DNA of 22,169 nt from Chlorobiota bacterium (GTDB lineage: Bacteria; Bacteroidota; Bacteroidia; Flavobacteriales; Flavobacteriaceae): NCBI GenBank assembly GCA_013151975.1, contig JAADHG010000134.1, forward strand, positions 1-22,169, read 5' to 3'. Shown here piece by piece: positions 5,492-14,043 of this stretch. A model generated the notes under the pieces. The model was not told where the DNA came from, made no database searches, and was given only the letters and a program-made list of their open reading frames with translations. A program made the translations under genes and the position numbers. Within the stretch, counting starts at the first letter, position 1. The number at the start of each line of letters is the position of its first letter.

Positions 5492-6617
5492 TGTAGCTGT
5501 AAAAAGTGTAACACGTACGGAGTTGGATGCTTTAACTCCAATAATTGGACAAATGGTTTATGTTACATCAAATTTTAAGACTTTAATTTGGAATGGTACA
5601 GCATGGTATGAGTTAAGTAATGTTAACGATTGTTTTCCACAACCAACAGCAGCAGATGCTGGTTCTGACCAAACAATAACCACAAGCACAACAAATACAA
5701 CCCTCGCAGCCAATACACCTATTGAAGGTGTTGGAATATGGAGTGTATTTAGTGGAACAGGTGGTTCATTCTCAAATATTAATGACCCATCAGCAACATT
5801 TACAGGGAACTCTTGTACTAACTATATATTAGAATGGAAAATAACTACTGTTTGTGGAAGCAGTCCAGACTTAGTATTTGTTACATTTAATGAAACGCCA
5901 ACTACAGCCAATGCAGGTAGTGATATATATTCTGTAAATCAAACAACAGTAAGCCTAAGTGGTAATACTCCAGTAGTTGGTACTGGTGTTTGGTCTGTAG
6001 TTTTAGGTGCAGGCGGCTCTATTGCTAATGCTAATAATCCTAACACTTCTTTTACAGGTAATAATAATACAACATATACGCTGAGATGGACAACCAATAC
6101 AATTTGTAATACTTCTTTTGATGAAATAAATATCTATATAGGTAATGTCATTGGGCAATTTAGAGATGGAGGCATTGTTTTTTATGTAGATGGTACAGGA
6201 CAACATGGTTTGGTTTGTGATATAACTAGTCAAAGTGCAACTTGGGGATGTAAAGGCACACTTATTACTGGAGCTGATGGTACAGCCATAGGAACTGGTA
6301 CACAAAATACTATAGACATTGAAGCTGGATGCACCACTCCAGGAACAGCTGCAGATTATTGTGCCAACCTATCTTTAAATAATTTTACAGATTGGTTTTT
6401 GCCAAGTAAAGATGAACTAACCGAAATGTATAATAACAAAGCCACATTAGATATAACTGCTTTAGATAAAGGCGGTGTTGTTTTTGGAAACTTAATCTAT
6501 CTAAGCTCTTCTGAATGGGATAATTCGTTTGCTTGGATACGTAACTTTTCTAATGGTTTAGAAATTCAAGCAGATAAGAATGCAACTCTTAATTTCAGAG
6601 CGATAAGAGCATTTTAA
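5445..6617 (+). CDS. 3' fragment of the frameshifted surface protein: Ig/PKD-like repeats and DUF1566-like domain
   Basis: 390 aa if read from the ATG at 5445, which aligns with an internal Met of the intact paralogue (DMGTTEFM), so it is unlikely to be a natural start. It has no signal peptide of its own. After the end of the shared module come a short WNGTAWYEL strand motif and two about 85-residue Ig/PKD-like repeats. These begin ADAGSDQTI (about residue 70) and ANAGSDIYS (about 155), and each carries G-GIWSV or GTGVWSV, then ATFTGN or TSFTGN. The C-terminal 150 residues (GGIVFYVDGTGQHGL, DWFLPSKDELTEMY, SSSEWDNSFAW, RAIRAF) match the DUF1566/Lcl-C type fold of Bacteroidota surface proteins. 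Its role is unknown; ligand binding at the surface is plausible. Confidence 0.6.
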   Translation: MGTTEFMAVPYSKYANVAVKSVTRTELDALTPIIGQMVYVTSNFKTLIWNGTAWYELSNVNDCFPQPTAADAGSDQTITTSTTNTTLAANTPIEGVGIWSVFSGTGGSFSNINDPSATFTGNSCTNYILEWKITTVCGSSPDLVFVTFNETPTTANAGSDIYSVNQTTVSLSGNTPVVGTGVWSVVLGAGGSIANANNPNTSFTGNNNTTYTLRWTTNTICNTSFDEINIYIGNVIGQFRDGGIVFYVDGTGQHGLVCDITSQSATWGCKGTLITGADGTAIGTGTQNTIDIEAGCTTPGTAADYCANLSLNNFTDWFLPSKDELTEMYNNKATLDITALDKGGVVFGNLIYLSSSEWDNSFAWIRNFSNGLEIQADKNATLNFRAIRAF

Positions 6618-6684
6618 AGATTAAAGTGTAGGTGCTAAATGGGTTTATGAAGTGCATAATTTAATTACATAATAAAAATAAAGT

Positions 6685-6708
6685 AAAAGAGTTTTTTAGC
6701 TCTCTTTT
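6685..6708. terminator. Weak bidirectional terminator between convergent genes
   Basis: AAAAGAG (6685-6691) pairs with CTCTTTT (6702-6708) around a 10-nt loop. T-runs lie on the + strand side, and A-runs read as T on the - strand. It lies exactly between the convergent surface-protein and ribB genes. The 7-bp stem is short. Confidence 0.4.
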
Positions 6709-7865
6709 TAATAACTCACATATTCTACAATCTCCAATCCATAACCAATCATCCCAACACGTTTGGTTTGTTCACTATTAGATATTAAGCGCAGTTTATG
6801 AATGTTTAAATCGTGAAGAATTTGGGCGCCAATACCAAAATCTTTTGCATCCATTTCTATTCTAGGTGCTTTTACAACTTTGTTTTTTACCTGACTATCT
6901 TTTAAAACAGCCAATCGGTTTAAAATATTTGTAGATTGCGCTTTTTGGTTTATAAAAAGGACGGCACCTTTTCCTGCATCATTAATCACTCTAAACATAT
7001 CGTCTAATTTTTTATCGGCATTGTTAGTTAGAGTACCTAAAATATCATTATTAATGAGCTTAGAATTAATCCGCGTTAATACGGATTCATCAGGACTCCA
7101 CACGCCTTTTGTTAAAGCGATATGTATTTGATTGTTTGTGGTTTGTTGGTATGCTCTTAAGCGGAAACTTCCAAAACGTGTTTCAATTTGAAAATCTTCT
7201 TTTTTCTCAATTAACGAATCATGCTCCATGCGATAAGCAACAAGATCTTCGATGGATACAATTTTTAAATCAAACTTTTTTGCAACTTCTAATAGCTGAG
7301 GTAAACGTGCCATAGAACCATCTTCATTCATTATTTCAACGATAACACCGGAAGGTTTTAAACCTGCTAGTCTTGCAAAATCAATTGCAGCTTCTGTATG
7401 ACCTGTTCTCCGTAATACACCACCTTGTTTTGCTACTAAAGGAAAGATATGTCCAGGACGTGCTAACTCAAAAGGCTTTGTTTCAGAATCAATAAGTGCT
7501 TGTATTGTTTTTGCTCTATCGCTTGCCGAAATACCTGTTGTAACACCACCACCTCTTAGATCTACGGAGACTGTAAAAGCAGTTTCCATAGGGTCAGTAT
7601 TGTTACTTACCATCATATGTAAATCTAAATCTTTGCATCTGTTTTCGGTTAGCGGTACACAAATTAAACCACGTCCTTGAGCTGCCATAAAATTAATCAT
7701 CTCAGGTGTTGCTTTCTCAGCAGCAGCTATAAAATCACCTTCATTTTCACGATTTTCATCATCTACAACAATAATAACTTTGCCTTGACGAATATCGTTT
7801 ATGGCATCTTCTATAGTATTTAATTGTATTTGCATTTTACTAGCTACAGTATTAAGAGTTGTCAT
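6708..7865 (-). CDS. ribB: 3,4-dihydroxy-2-butanone 4-phosphate synthase with degenerate GTP cyclohydrolase II-like C-terminus
   Basis: 385 aa. The N-terminal half (about 12-212) is DHBP synthase, which converts ribulose 5-phosphate to the four-carbon precursor of riboflavin in the cytoplasm. Seen motifs include the acidic loop DDENRENEGDF (35-45), RTGHTEAAIDFARLAGL and MNEDGSMAR. The C-terminal half has the length and position of GTP cyclohydrolase II but no cysteine at all. The Zn-binding C-x10-C-x-C and the GRGIGL loop are replaced (QKAQSTNIL where QEGRGIGL would be), so GTP hydrolysis is not expected and a separate ribA should exist elsewhere. Met1 is taken as start; Met11 at 7835 is an alternative. 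It lies 42 bp downstream of the LptF/G-type gene and has its own -7 element at 7884-7891, so it may be transcribed both with and apart from that operon. Confidence 0.93.
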   Translation of the reverse strand: MTTLNTVASKMQIQLNTIEDAINDIRQGKVIIVVDDENRENEGDFIAAAEKATPEMINFMAAQGRGLICVPLTENRCKDLDLHMMVSNNTDPMETAFTVSVDLRGGGVTTGISASDRAKTIQALIDSETKPFELARPGHIFPLVAKQGGVLRRTGHTEAAIDFARLAGLKPSGVIVEIMNEDGSMARLPQLLEVAKKFDLKIVSIEDLVAYRMEHDSLIEKKEDFQIETRFGSFRLRAYQQTTNNQIHIALTKGVWSPDESVLTRINSKLINNDILGTLTNNADKKLDDMFRVINDAGKGAVLFINQKAQSTNILNRLAVLKDSQVKNKVVKAPRIEMDAKDFGIGAQILHDLNIHKLRLISNSEQTKRVGMIGYGLEIVEYVSY

Positions 7866-7883
7866 ACATTATCAATTAAGTTG

Positions 7884-7891
7884 CAAAGATA
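7884..7891 (-). promoter_or_regulatory. -7 promoter element for ribB (TATCTTTG)
   Basis: On the - strand TATCTTTG matches TAnnTTTG exactly. It lies 19 bases upstream of the ribB ATG, so a transcript would start very close to the first ATG. No clear -33 TTG is seen. Confidence 0.4.
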
Positions 7892-7907
7892 TTGTATATT
7901 TTAAGAC

Positions 7908-9902
7908 CTATCTAATTTGTTTTAAATCTTCTTTCATTTTTCTGTCAAAAAATATACTATAGATAAAGTATAACGGAATTCCTAAAAACACTACCATTAG
8001 AATGTTCATATTTTTACCTTGTCCTAAAAGTTTGTAAAAATTGGATTGATTTATAAAGGCTTTAGACAATGCAATTAAAAAGAGAACCAAAGACATAGCA
8101 CCTAAGACCATAAATATTGTGCCTAGTGTTGGAAAACCATTGTTGTTCAATACAGCACCTCCAATCCCAAAGACTGAATAAAAGATATATAGAACCAATG
8201 TGATTTTAGAATTTTCGTCATAAGCAGTTTTGTACCGCAAAGCATTTTCATAATTTTCATTATGTAGGTTCCCGCCAAAACGCAATTCTTCTTCAGTAAT
8301 CCCTCTATCATTTAGAAGTCGCAAAGCTGTATTTCTATAACTTTCATCGATATCATACTGTCTGTAATTTTTAACAATATCAATAAGCTTGTCATTAGAA
8401 TACCCTTGAATGGTATGATATGCTTCTGAATTTTCATCAATAAAAACGTCTCTATTTAAAGGAGTAGCAATTGTTTTTTTAGTTAAAATATTTTTAAGAG
8501 GGATAAGAACACTATCCAAGTCAACCAAACTTCTGTCTTTAGTTGCTCTGTTTGTTAAATAGATACTTAACGGAAGCATGATAATTGTAGACAACCATGT
8601 AGCCAAAATGGGATTAATACTGCTGTCTTCAGCACTATTCTTTGCGAAAATACCTATAAAGTGATAGGTTAAAAATAAAACAATAGCAATAACAATTGGT
8701 AAACCAATACCTCCTTTTTTGATTAATGCTCCTAACGGAGCACCTATGAAAAACAGTATGATACAAGCAAATCCTAATGCAAATTTTTCATAATACGAAA
8801 TAATATGCTTGTTTAAATTTTTTTCGCGTATGGCAAGCATTTTTTTCTTTGAACTTATAATTTGGTTGGTACTATTTACAGAGTTTATGGCTAAATCTAT
8901 TACTTGTATCTTTTTAAATGATTTAAAAAGATCAAGAATTTTTTTACCAGTATAAACACTATCTACTTCTTTGGGATTAACATTTATATTCAAAGTTGGA
9001 GCTGTTGTACGGCTGTACATAGCAAAAGCTAAATCATTATAATTCTTTTTTTCATCAACTTTTAGAGAGTCTATAGTATAGTCTAGTTGTTTAGTATTAT
9101 ACATGGTATACTTATTAGATACATCTTTTTTATCTAAGTCTACATTGTTAATTTTTGAAAGGTCAATGTTTAAGGTATACTTTTCGAAAGTACTTTTTAC
9201 TTGAGGTTTATTTTTTGTTCTTTGGGTATAATCTTTTGGTTGCAAATCATCATAAAAATTGCCATCGAATAATACTAACTCTAAGATGTCGGAATCTTCA
9301 CTACTTACAAGCTCACCGGTTTTTGATACTATAACCGTGAAATTCCCATCAGTTTTTTTACTTTTTTTATGAATGATAACATAATCTAGATACTGATTAC
9401 GATCGCCACTTTTGTCTCTTACCTTAATATTTATTAAATCCCCAATTTGATTAAATTGTCCTTTTGCTATTGCCATTGCTGGTTTTTTCTTGGCAATATT
9501 TTTTCTAAGATTATAAAAACTAAATTCTGCAGTTGGAATGACATTGTTTGCAAAGAAAAAGGTAGTTATAGCTAATCCAACAATAAAGAAACTTAAGCTC
9601 CGCATAGCACGTTGCAGAGAGATTCCTGTAGATTTCATGGCAGCAAATTCATAATTCTCAGCAAACTTGCCAAATACCATAATAGATGCTAATAAAATTG
9701 TTAGGGGCAATACTAGCACAATAATTCTAGGAGAAACGTACAATAAAAACTTGGCAATAATATCAAACTCTAAATCTTTACCAGCAAGTTCTGTAATATA
9801 CAACCAAACAGACTGTAAAATAAAAATCAGCAGAAGAATGATAAATACGCTGAAGAATGTTTTTAAATACGTAACGAGTATATATCTATCTAATATTTTC
9901 AC
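7908..9902 (-). CDS. LptF/LptG-family permease (YjgP/YjgQ) with long C-terminal extension
   Basis: 664 aa, against about 360 for the usual LptF or LptG. These inner-membrane subunits work with the LptB ATPase to extract LPS and pass it to LptC. Three N-terminal membrane segments (about 10-125) are followed by a large periplasmic beta-rich region (about 130-370). Three more segments follow, containing the family motif GAPLGALIKKGGIGLPI (about 390-455). The extra 200 residues include a soluble stretch (about 460-575) and three further hydrophobic segments (ITLVLYIFYSVFGIGG, IFMVLGAMSLVLFLIA, ILMVVFLGIPLYFIYSIFF). Two LptF/G paralogues of different length are common in Bacteroidota; I cannot say which this is. 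It starts 9 bp after the lolA-like stop, so translation is probably coupled within the ftsK-lolA-lpt operon. Confidence 0.85.
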   Translation of the reverse strand: MKILDRYILVTYLKTFFSVFIILLLIFILQSVWLYITELAGKDLEFDIIAKFLLYVSPRIIVLVLPLTILLASIMVFGKFAENYEFAAMKSTGISLQRAMRSLSFFIVGLAITTFFFANNVIPTAEFSFYNLRKNIAKKKPAMAIAKGQFNQIGDLINIKVRDKSGDRNQYLDYVIIHKKSKKTDGNFTVIVSKTGELVSSEDSDILELVLFDGNFYDDLQPKDYTQRTKNKPQVKSTFEKYTLNIDLSKINNVDLDKKDVSNKYTMYNTKQLDYTIDSLKVDEKKNYNDLAFAMYSRTTAPTLNINVNPKEVDSVYTGKKILDLFKSFKKIQVIDLAINSVNSTNQIISSKKKMLAIREKNLNKHIISYYEKFALGFACIILFFIGAPLGALIKKGGIGLPIVIAIVLFLTYHFIGIFAKNSAEDSSINPILATWLSTIIMLPLSIYLTNRATKDRSLVDLDSVLIPLKNILTKKTIATPLNRDVFIDENSEAYHTIQGYSNDKLIDIVKNYRQYDIDESYRNTALRLLNDRGITEEELRFGGNLHNENYENALRYKTAYDENSKITLVLYIFYSVFGIGGAVLNNNGFPTLGTIFMVLGAMSLVLFLIALSKAFINQSNFYKLLGQGKNMNILMVVFLGIPLYFIYSIFFDRKMKEDLKQIR

Positions 9903-9911
9903 AGAGAAAAC

Positions 9912-10553
9912 CTAGTCTAATTTATTGATAAAATAACCTTTGTACTTGTCTGCATCAAAAGTAAACAAGGTTTTTGATAAAGGCTTGTTTGTTTTAAAAG
10001 AATTAACAGTAAGCGTAGTTTTAGTATTATTAGCACCAATTTCAATAAGGGTATAAATATGCTTTGTTTTAGTATCTATACCTAATAGTACATGTTTAAT
10101 TTCCGATTTAGAATCAATAGGGATTAATTTTACATACTGTATTTTTCTACCATTTACATTTTGAACAATATCCATGCTATAGTTATAACCTTCTTCATAA
10201 AATGATAACATCTTGCTTGGTGTGATGGTGTTTTCGTCTTCAGTATTCTCGCTGGAAATAGTTACTTCTTCATCTTCAGGACTAATATTATACAATGTTT
10301 TTCCGTCATATATTCTGGTAATACCCATAATATTTAGAACATATTTTTCACCTTGCATAATAACATTTCCATGGGTTTCTTGTTTAATATTTTCTTCAGT
10401 ATTTATGAGTACATACTTAAAGTCAATAGAAATATTATCATAGCTTTTAGCCTTAGCATTAACTTCGTCTAATAATTCTTTTGCTTTAGTTGTGTTTTGA
10501 GCAAATGTAACTGTGTTACACACAATAAGAAATGCTATTAATATATTTTTCAT
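9912..10553 (-). CDS. lolA: Outer-membrane lipoprotein carrier protein, LolA family
   Basis: 213 aa, near the family's usual 200-220. A signal peptide (about 1-19, ending VTFAQ) sends it to the periplasm. The mature part has the LolA pattern: an N-terminal helix (KAKELLDEVNAKAKSY), a strand pair IDFKYVLINTEE, GNVIMQGEKYVLNIMG, the YDGKTLYNISPEDEEVTI hairpin and the C-terminal strand block ending FDADKYKGYFINKL. LolA carries lipoproteins released by LolCDE to the outer membrane. It sits 4 bp after ftsK and 9 bp before the LptF/G gene, an envelope-biogenesis grouping. Bacteroidota often encode more than one LolA-like protein, so which paralogue does the housekeeping job is not certain. Confidence 0.85.
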   Translation of the reverse strand: MKNILIAFLIVCNTVTFAQNTTKAKELLDEVNAKAKSYDNISIDFKYVLINTEENIKQETHGNVIMQGEKYVLNIMGITRIYDGKTLYNISPEDEEVTISSENTEDENTITPSKMLSFYEEGYNYSMDIVQNVNGRKIQYVKLIPIDSKSEIKHVLLGIDTKTKHIYTLIEIGANNTKTTLTVNSFKTNKPLSKTLFTFDADKYKGYFINKLD

Positions 10554-10557
10554 TTTT

Positions 10558-12972
10558 TTAATCTATGTTATTATTTTCATTCGCTAAAAGTTGATCCAAA
10601 GCTACCAAATCTGTCACTAATACTTGTCTTGCTTTACTGCCTTCAAAATGACCAACTATACCAGCAGCCTCTAGCTGGTCTATTAACCGTCCTGCTCTGT
10701 TGTAGCCTAGTTTTAGCTTGCGTTGTAACAATGATGCTGACCCTTGTTGTGCTGTAACAATTATTTCGGCAGCATCTCTAAATAATTTATCTCTGTCTGA
10801 AATATCTATATCAATACTTGTGCCACTTTCTTCTCCAATATATTCAGGAAGGAGGTATGCTTCTGGGTATGCTTTTTGTGAGCCAATAAATTCTGTTATA
10901 CGTTCAATTTCTGGGGTGTCAACAAATGCACATTGTAAACGAATAAGATCGTTTCCTTGTGTATAAAGCATATCACCACGACCTATAAGTTGGTCTGCTC
11001 CAGAGCTATCTAAAATAGTTCTGGAATCTATTTTGCTAGTTACTCTAAATGCTATTCGCGCAGGAAAATTGGCCTTAATAACACCAGTAATTACGTTTAC
11101 TGATGGTCTTTGAGTGGCAATTATTAAATGAATACCAATGGCGCGTGCTAATTGTGCAAGGCGTGCAATAGGTGTTTCTACTTCTTTTCCTGCAGTCATT
11201 ATTAAATCGGCAAACTCATCGATGACAAGGACTATATATGGTAAAAATTGATGGCCATCATTTGGATTTAATTTACGAGCTTTAAATTTCGCGTTGTATT
11301 CTTTTATGTTTCTACAAAATGCGTTTTTAAGCATTTCATAACGATTGTCCATTTCTATACATAACGAATTTAAAGTGTTAATCACTTTAGTGTTATCAGT
11401 AATAATAGCATCTTCACTATCAGGTAGTTTTGCTAAATAGTGACGTTCTATTTTATTGAAAAGTGTGAGCTCAACTTTTTTAGGGTCAACCAAAACAAAC
11501 TTTACTTCGGCTGGATGTTTTTTGTAAAGCAATGAAGTTAATACTGCGTTTAATCCAACCGATTTTCCTTGTCCAGTAGCTCCTGCCATAAGCAAGTGTG
11601 GCATTTTGGCAAGATCTACCACAAAAGTTTCGTTGCTAATGGTCTTTCCAATGGCAATAGGCAGTTCCATTTCTGATTTTTGAAATTTTTGTGAAGCAAT
11701 CACAGAATGCATAGATACTATTGTAGGCGTTTTATTTGGCACCTCAATACCTATGGTACCTCTCCCAGGAATAGGTGCAATGATTCTAATACCAAGAGCC
11801 GAAAGTGATAATGCAATATCGTCCTCTAAATTTTTAATTTTTGAAATTCTAATACCAGCTTCAGGAACAATTTCATAAAGCGTTACTGTTGGACCAATAG
11901 TTGCTTTAATATTAGAGATACCAATTTTGTAGTTGCTTAAGGTATTTACAATTCTATTTTTATTTTCTTCTAATTCTTCTTGATTGATAGTGATGTTTTC
12001 ACTGTCATATTTCTTTAATAAATCTAGGGTAGGGAATTGATAATTACCGAGTTCTAGAGTGGGGTCAAAACTTCCAAAATCTGCTACTAGCTTATCTGCT
12101 AGGTTATCTGTTTCAGATTTTTCTTCTGTAATCTTTTCCACACTCATTTCTAAATCGTCTTCCAGAATTTTTCCTTCAGCAATTATTTCAACTTCTAATT
12201 CTTTTTGAGGAATAGTTTTCTCTTTTTCAGTCTTAAGTTTAGAATGATGTGTTATAGTTGGTTCAAGATTATCTAAAGGAACTTCAAAGGCCGATTTTAT
12301 ATCCTCGGCTTCTGTAGATAAACTATTATCAACAGGAATGTAATCATTACTTTCGCTGCTAGTAAAGTCTTTTTTAAGTTCGCTTTTGGCTGATTTAAAT
12401 AGTTTGCCAAAATGTTGTGGTGTCACTTTAAAGCGCGCTGCCAAGTATATTATAAGACCAAGAAGTAGTAATAAGATGGTTCCAATTTTACCGATGTAAT
12501 CTTGAAAAAAAGAATTGAGCTCGAATCCTATTGTACCTCCTAATAAGGGTTTGCTTTGTGCAAGAAATCCAAAAAGAATTGAGAACCAAATTACAATAAG
12601 AGTTCCCCAAAACCAATGCCGAAAAAGTTTTGCTTTGCTAATATTTAATAGCACATATAATCCTGAAAGAAAGATTAACCCAGAAAACACAAAGGATGCA
12701 ATACCAAACCCACGATAAATAAATAAATCACTTACCCAAGCACCAAATTTGCTCAACCAATTTTGCGCCTTAATACCTCTTGCTGCAAATTCTGTTAAAA
12801 TGCTTTGGTCTGCTTTACCTGTAAAGAAAAAGGATAGAAATGCAATAAAAAGTAGTATACCCAGAATTAACAACAAACTACCAAATACTAATTTTTGTTG
12901 ATTAGATAAGGTGAAATTTGGTTTTTTTAACTTTGGCTTGGTTTTCTTTTTGGTTGTTTTCTTTTTTGCCAT
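10558..12972 (-). CDS. ftsK: DNA translocase FtsK/SpoIIIE family
   Basis: 804 aa. A lysine-rich N-terminus is followed by four to five membrane segments (about 25-185: LVFGSLLLILGILLFIAFLSF, LFRHWFWGTLIVIWFSILFG, IGTILLLLLGLIIYLAA). An acidic linker (about 205-310) and an alpha-beta motor domain come next, with Walker A GATGQGKS (about 463-470) and Walker B VLVIDEFADLI (about 575-588). The C-terminal gamma winged helix (about 735-804: GSASLLQRKLKLGYNRAGRLIDQLE) reads KOPS-type polarity sequences in other FtsKs. The protein pumps chromosome ends through the division septum to allow dimer resolution and decatenation. The linker is shorter than in E. coli, as is normal outside Enterobacteria. 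It leads the lolA-lptF/G run; a -7-like TATTTTTG lies just upstream at 12993-13000. Confidence 0.95.
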   Translation of the reverse strand: MAKKKTTKKKTKPKLKKPNFTLSNQQKLVFGSLLLILGILLFIAFLSFFFTGKADQSILTEFAARGIKAQNWLSKFGAWVSDLFIYRGFGIASFVFSGLIFLSGLYVLLNISKAKLFRHWFWGTLIVIWFSILFGFLAQSKPLLGGTIGFELNSFFQDYIGKIGTILLLLLGLIIYLAARFKVTPQHFGKLFKSAKSELKKDFTSSESNDYIPVDNSLSTEAEDIKSAFEVPLDNLEPTITHHSKLKTEKEKTIPQKELEVEIIAEGKILEDDLEMSVEKITEEKSETDNLADKLVADFGSFDPTLELGNYQFPTLDLLKKYDSENITINQEELEENKNRIVNTLSNYKIGISNIKATIGPTVTLYEIVPEAGIRISKIKNLEDDIALSLSALGIRIIAPIPGRGTIGIEVPNKTPTIVSMHSVIASQKFQKSEMELPIAIGKTISNETFVVDLAKMPHLLMAGATGQGKSVGLNAVLTSLLYKKHPAEVKFVLVDPKKVELTLFNKIERHYLAKLPDSEDAIITDNTKVINTLNSLCIEMDNRYEMLKNAFCRNIKEYNAKFKARKLNPNDGHQFLPYIVLVIDEFADLIMTAGKEVETPIARLAQLARAIGIHLIIATQRPSVNVITGVIKANFPARIAFRVTSKIDSRTILDSSGADQLIGRGDMLYTQGNDLIRLQCAFVDTPEIERITEFIGSQKAYPEAYLLPEYIGEESGTSIDIDISDRDKLFRDAAEIIVTAQQGSASLLQRKLKLGYNRAGRLIDQLEAAGIVGHFEGSKARQVLVTDLVALDQLLANENNNID

Positions 12973-12992
12973 CTAGATACATTACACTAAAA

Positions 12993-13000
12993 CAAAAATA
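12993..13000 (-). promoter_or_regulatory. Possible -7 element for ftsK (TATTTTTG)
   Basis: Read on the - strand, TATTTTTG fits TAnnTTTG and lies 20 bases before the ftsK ATG, in the 63-bp gap after dgkA. No -33 TTG is visible, and such a short T-rich string occurs easily by chance. Confidence 0.25.
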
Positions 13001-13035
13001 CAAATTACTAACGTTTATCCTAGTAGTTATAGTAT

Positions 13036-13404
13036 TTAAAAAACCTTTGGTAAATAAATAATGCATCCAATAAGTATCGCGAAAATAGATGCAATAAATA
13101 CGGCGCCAGCTGCTATATCTTTTATAAATCCTATCTTGGAATTATGCTCAGGGTGAATAAAGTCTGAAATTTTTTCAATGGCCGTATTTAAGCCTTCAAT
13201 ACTCATTACCAAACCAATGGCTAGTACTTGAACTATCCATTCAGTTGTAGATATATTGTAATAAAACCCTAATGCAGTTATTATTAAAGCAATAACAAAT
13301 TGGATTTTTATACTTGCCTCAGTTTTTAAAAGCAAAAGAGCACCTTTAAAAGCATATCTAATACTTTTAAAACGGTTACTGATGAAATGTTCTTTTTTAG
13401 TCAT
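13036..13404 (-). CDS. dgkA: Diacylglycerol kinase family protein (DgkA type)
   Basis: 122 aa, the standard size for this trimeric inner-membrane kinase. Three membrane segments are seen (about 33-49, 56-72 and 99-118). Family residues are present: Glu28 (KTEASIKIQ), then Glu70, Asn73 and Glu77 in SIEGLNTAIEKISD, and Asp96 in IKDIAAGAV, which correspond to the metal and active-site positions of E. coli DgkA. The substrate could be diacylglycerol or undecaprenol, as in Gram-positive homologues; the sequence alone does not decide. The ATG overlaps the tpx stop by 8 bp, so the two are translationally coupled. ftsK follows 63 bp downstream. Confidence 0.9.
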   Translation of the reverse strand: MTKKEHFISNRFKSIRYAFKGALLLLKTEASIKIQFVIALIITALGFYYNISTTEWIVQVLAIGLVMSIEGLNTAIEKISDFIHPEHNSKIGFIKDIAAGAVFIASIFAILIGCIIYLPKVF

Positions 13405-13903
13405 TCATTAAAGCCTCAAGAGCAGCTTTATAATTTGGTTCTTCAACAGTTTCAGAAACTTGTTCGGTATAAGTTACAATTCCTTGTGTATTTATAACAA
13501 CTACACTTCGAGATAGTAATGCTTCTAGTGGACCATTTACAAAAGTAACACCGTATGATTTTCCAAAATTACCAGTTTTATAATCTGATAGATTAATTAC
13601 ATTTTCTAAGCCTTCAGCACCGCAAAAACGAGCTTGTGCAAATGGTAAATCTTTAGAAATACATAGCACTTTAGTGTTCTCTAAATTACTAGCTTCTTTA
13701 TTAAATTGTCTTACAGATGCGGCACAAGTACCAGTATCTATACTGGGAAAAATGTTTAATATAATATTACTTCCCAAAAAATCATTTAAAGTTTTTGTAG
13801 ATAAATCGTTAGCAGTAAGAGAGAATTCTGGTGCTTTCTCTCCAACCTTTGGTAGTTCTCCCAATGTTTGAATAGGGTTTCCTTTTAATGTTACTGTTGC
13901 CAT
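13397..13903 (-). CDS. tpx: Thiol peroxidase (atypical 2-Cys peroxiredoxin)
   Basis: 168 aa, matching E. coli Tpx in length and numbering. The peroxidatic Cys60 lies in PSIDTGTCAASVRQF and the resolving Cys94 in ARFCGAEG. The N-terminal hairpin VTLKGNPIQTLGELPKVGEKAPEF and the RSVVVINTQG strand are also typical. It reduces hydrogen and alkyl peroxides in the cytoplasm using thioredoxin. It is transcribed ahead of dgkA with an 8-bp overlap. The 140-bp gap upstream holds the terminator of the neighbouring peroxiredoxin operon, so tpx should have its own promoter, but no clear TAnnTTTG was found there. Confidence 0.95.
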   Translation of the reverse strand: MATVTLKGNPIQTLGELPKVGEKAPEFSLTANDLSTKTLNDFLGSNIILNIFPSIDTGTCAASVRQFNKEASNLENTKVLCISKDLPFAQARFCGAEGLENVINLSDYKTGNFGKSYGVTFVNGPLEALLSRSVVVINTQGIVTYTEQVSETVEEPNYKAALEALMND

Positions 13904-13995
13904 TTGTTTTGTTTTAAATTGATTTTTAAAAATAACGATATTTAGTGTTTTTTAGGTTATATTTTTTTGAAAATATTTATTAAACTTTAGAAAAT

Positions 13996-14027
13996 AAAAA
14001 AGCCTCTTAAAATTAAGAAGCTTTTTT
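13996..14027 (-). terminator. Intrinsic terminator of the peroxiredoxin-thioredoxin operon
   Basis: On the - strand AAAAAAGCTTCTTAA (14027-14013) pairs fully with TTAAGAGGCTTTTTT (14010-13996), one U-G wobble included, ending in six Ts and more Ts beyond. It lies 17 bp past the last stop codon of the operon. The symmetrical A/T tails could also stop transcription on the + strand. Confidence 0.8.
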
Positions 14028-14043
14028 AAAATGTTATGACATG

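Larger units (their letters stand above)
5117..6617 (+). pseudogene. Frameshifted surface protein gene (paralogous N-terminal module, Ig/PKD-like repeats, DUF1566-like C-terminus)
   Basis: Two reading frames together make one protein of about 500 aa that is normal for Bacteroidota. The break is at about 5441. The paralogous gene at 2772 reads GSG-LIDMGTTEFMTVPY from GGA TTG ATA GAT ATG GGT. Here the DNA reads GGT TTT A-- GAT ATG GGT, lacking two bases, so translation runs into RYGYYRVYGS and stops at 5491. The continuing frame (from GAT at 5442) restores DMGTTEFMAVPYSKY and stays open to 6617. Without the indel the product would have a signal peptide (ending SNFAQ), the shared module, two Ig-like repeats and a DUF1566-like domain. 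A sequencing or assembly error, a true pseudogene, and a phase-variable or programmed frameshift all remain possible. Confidence 0.75.
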
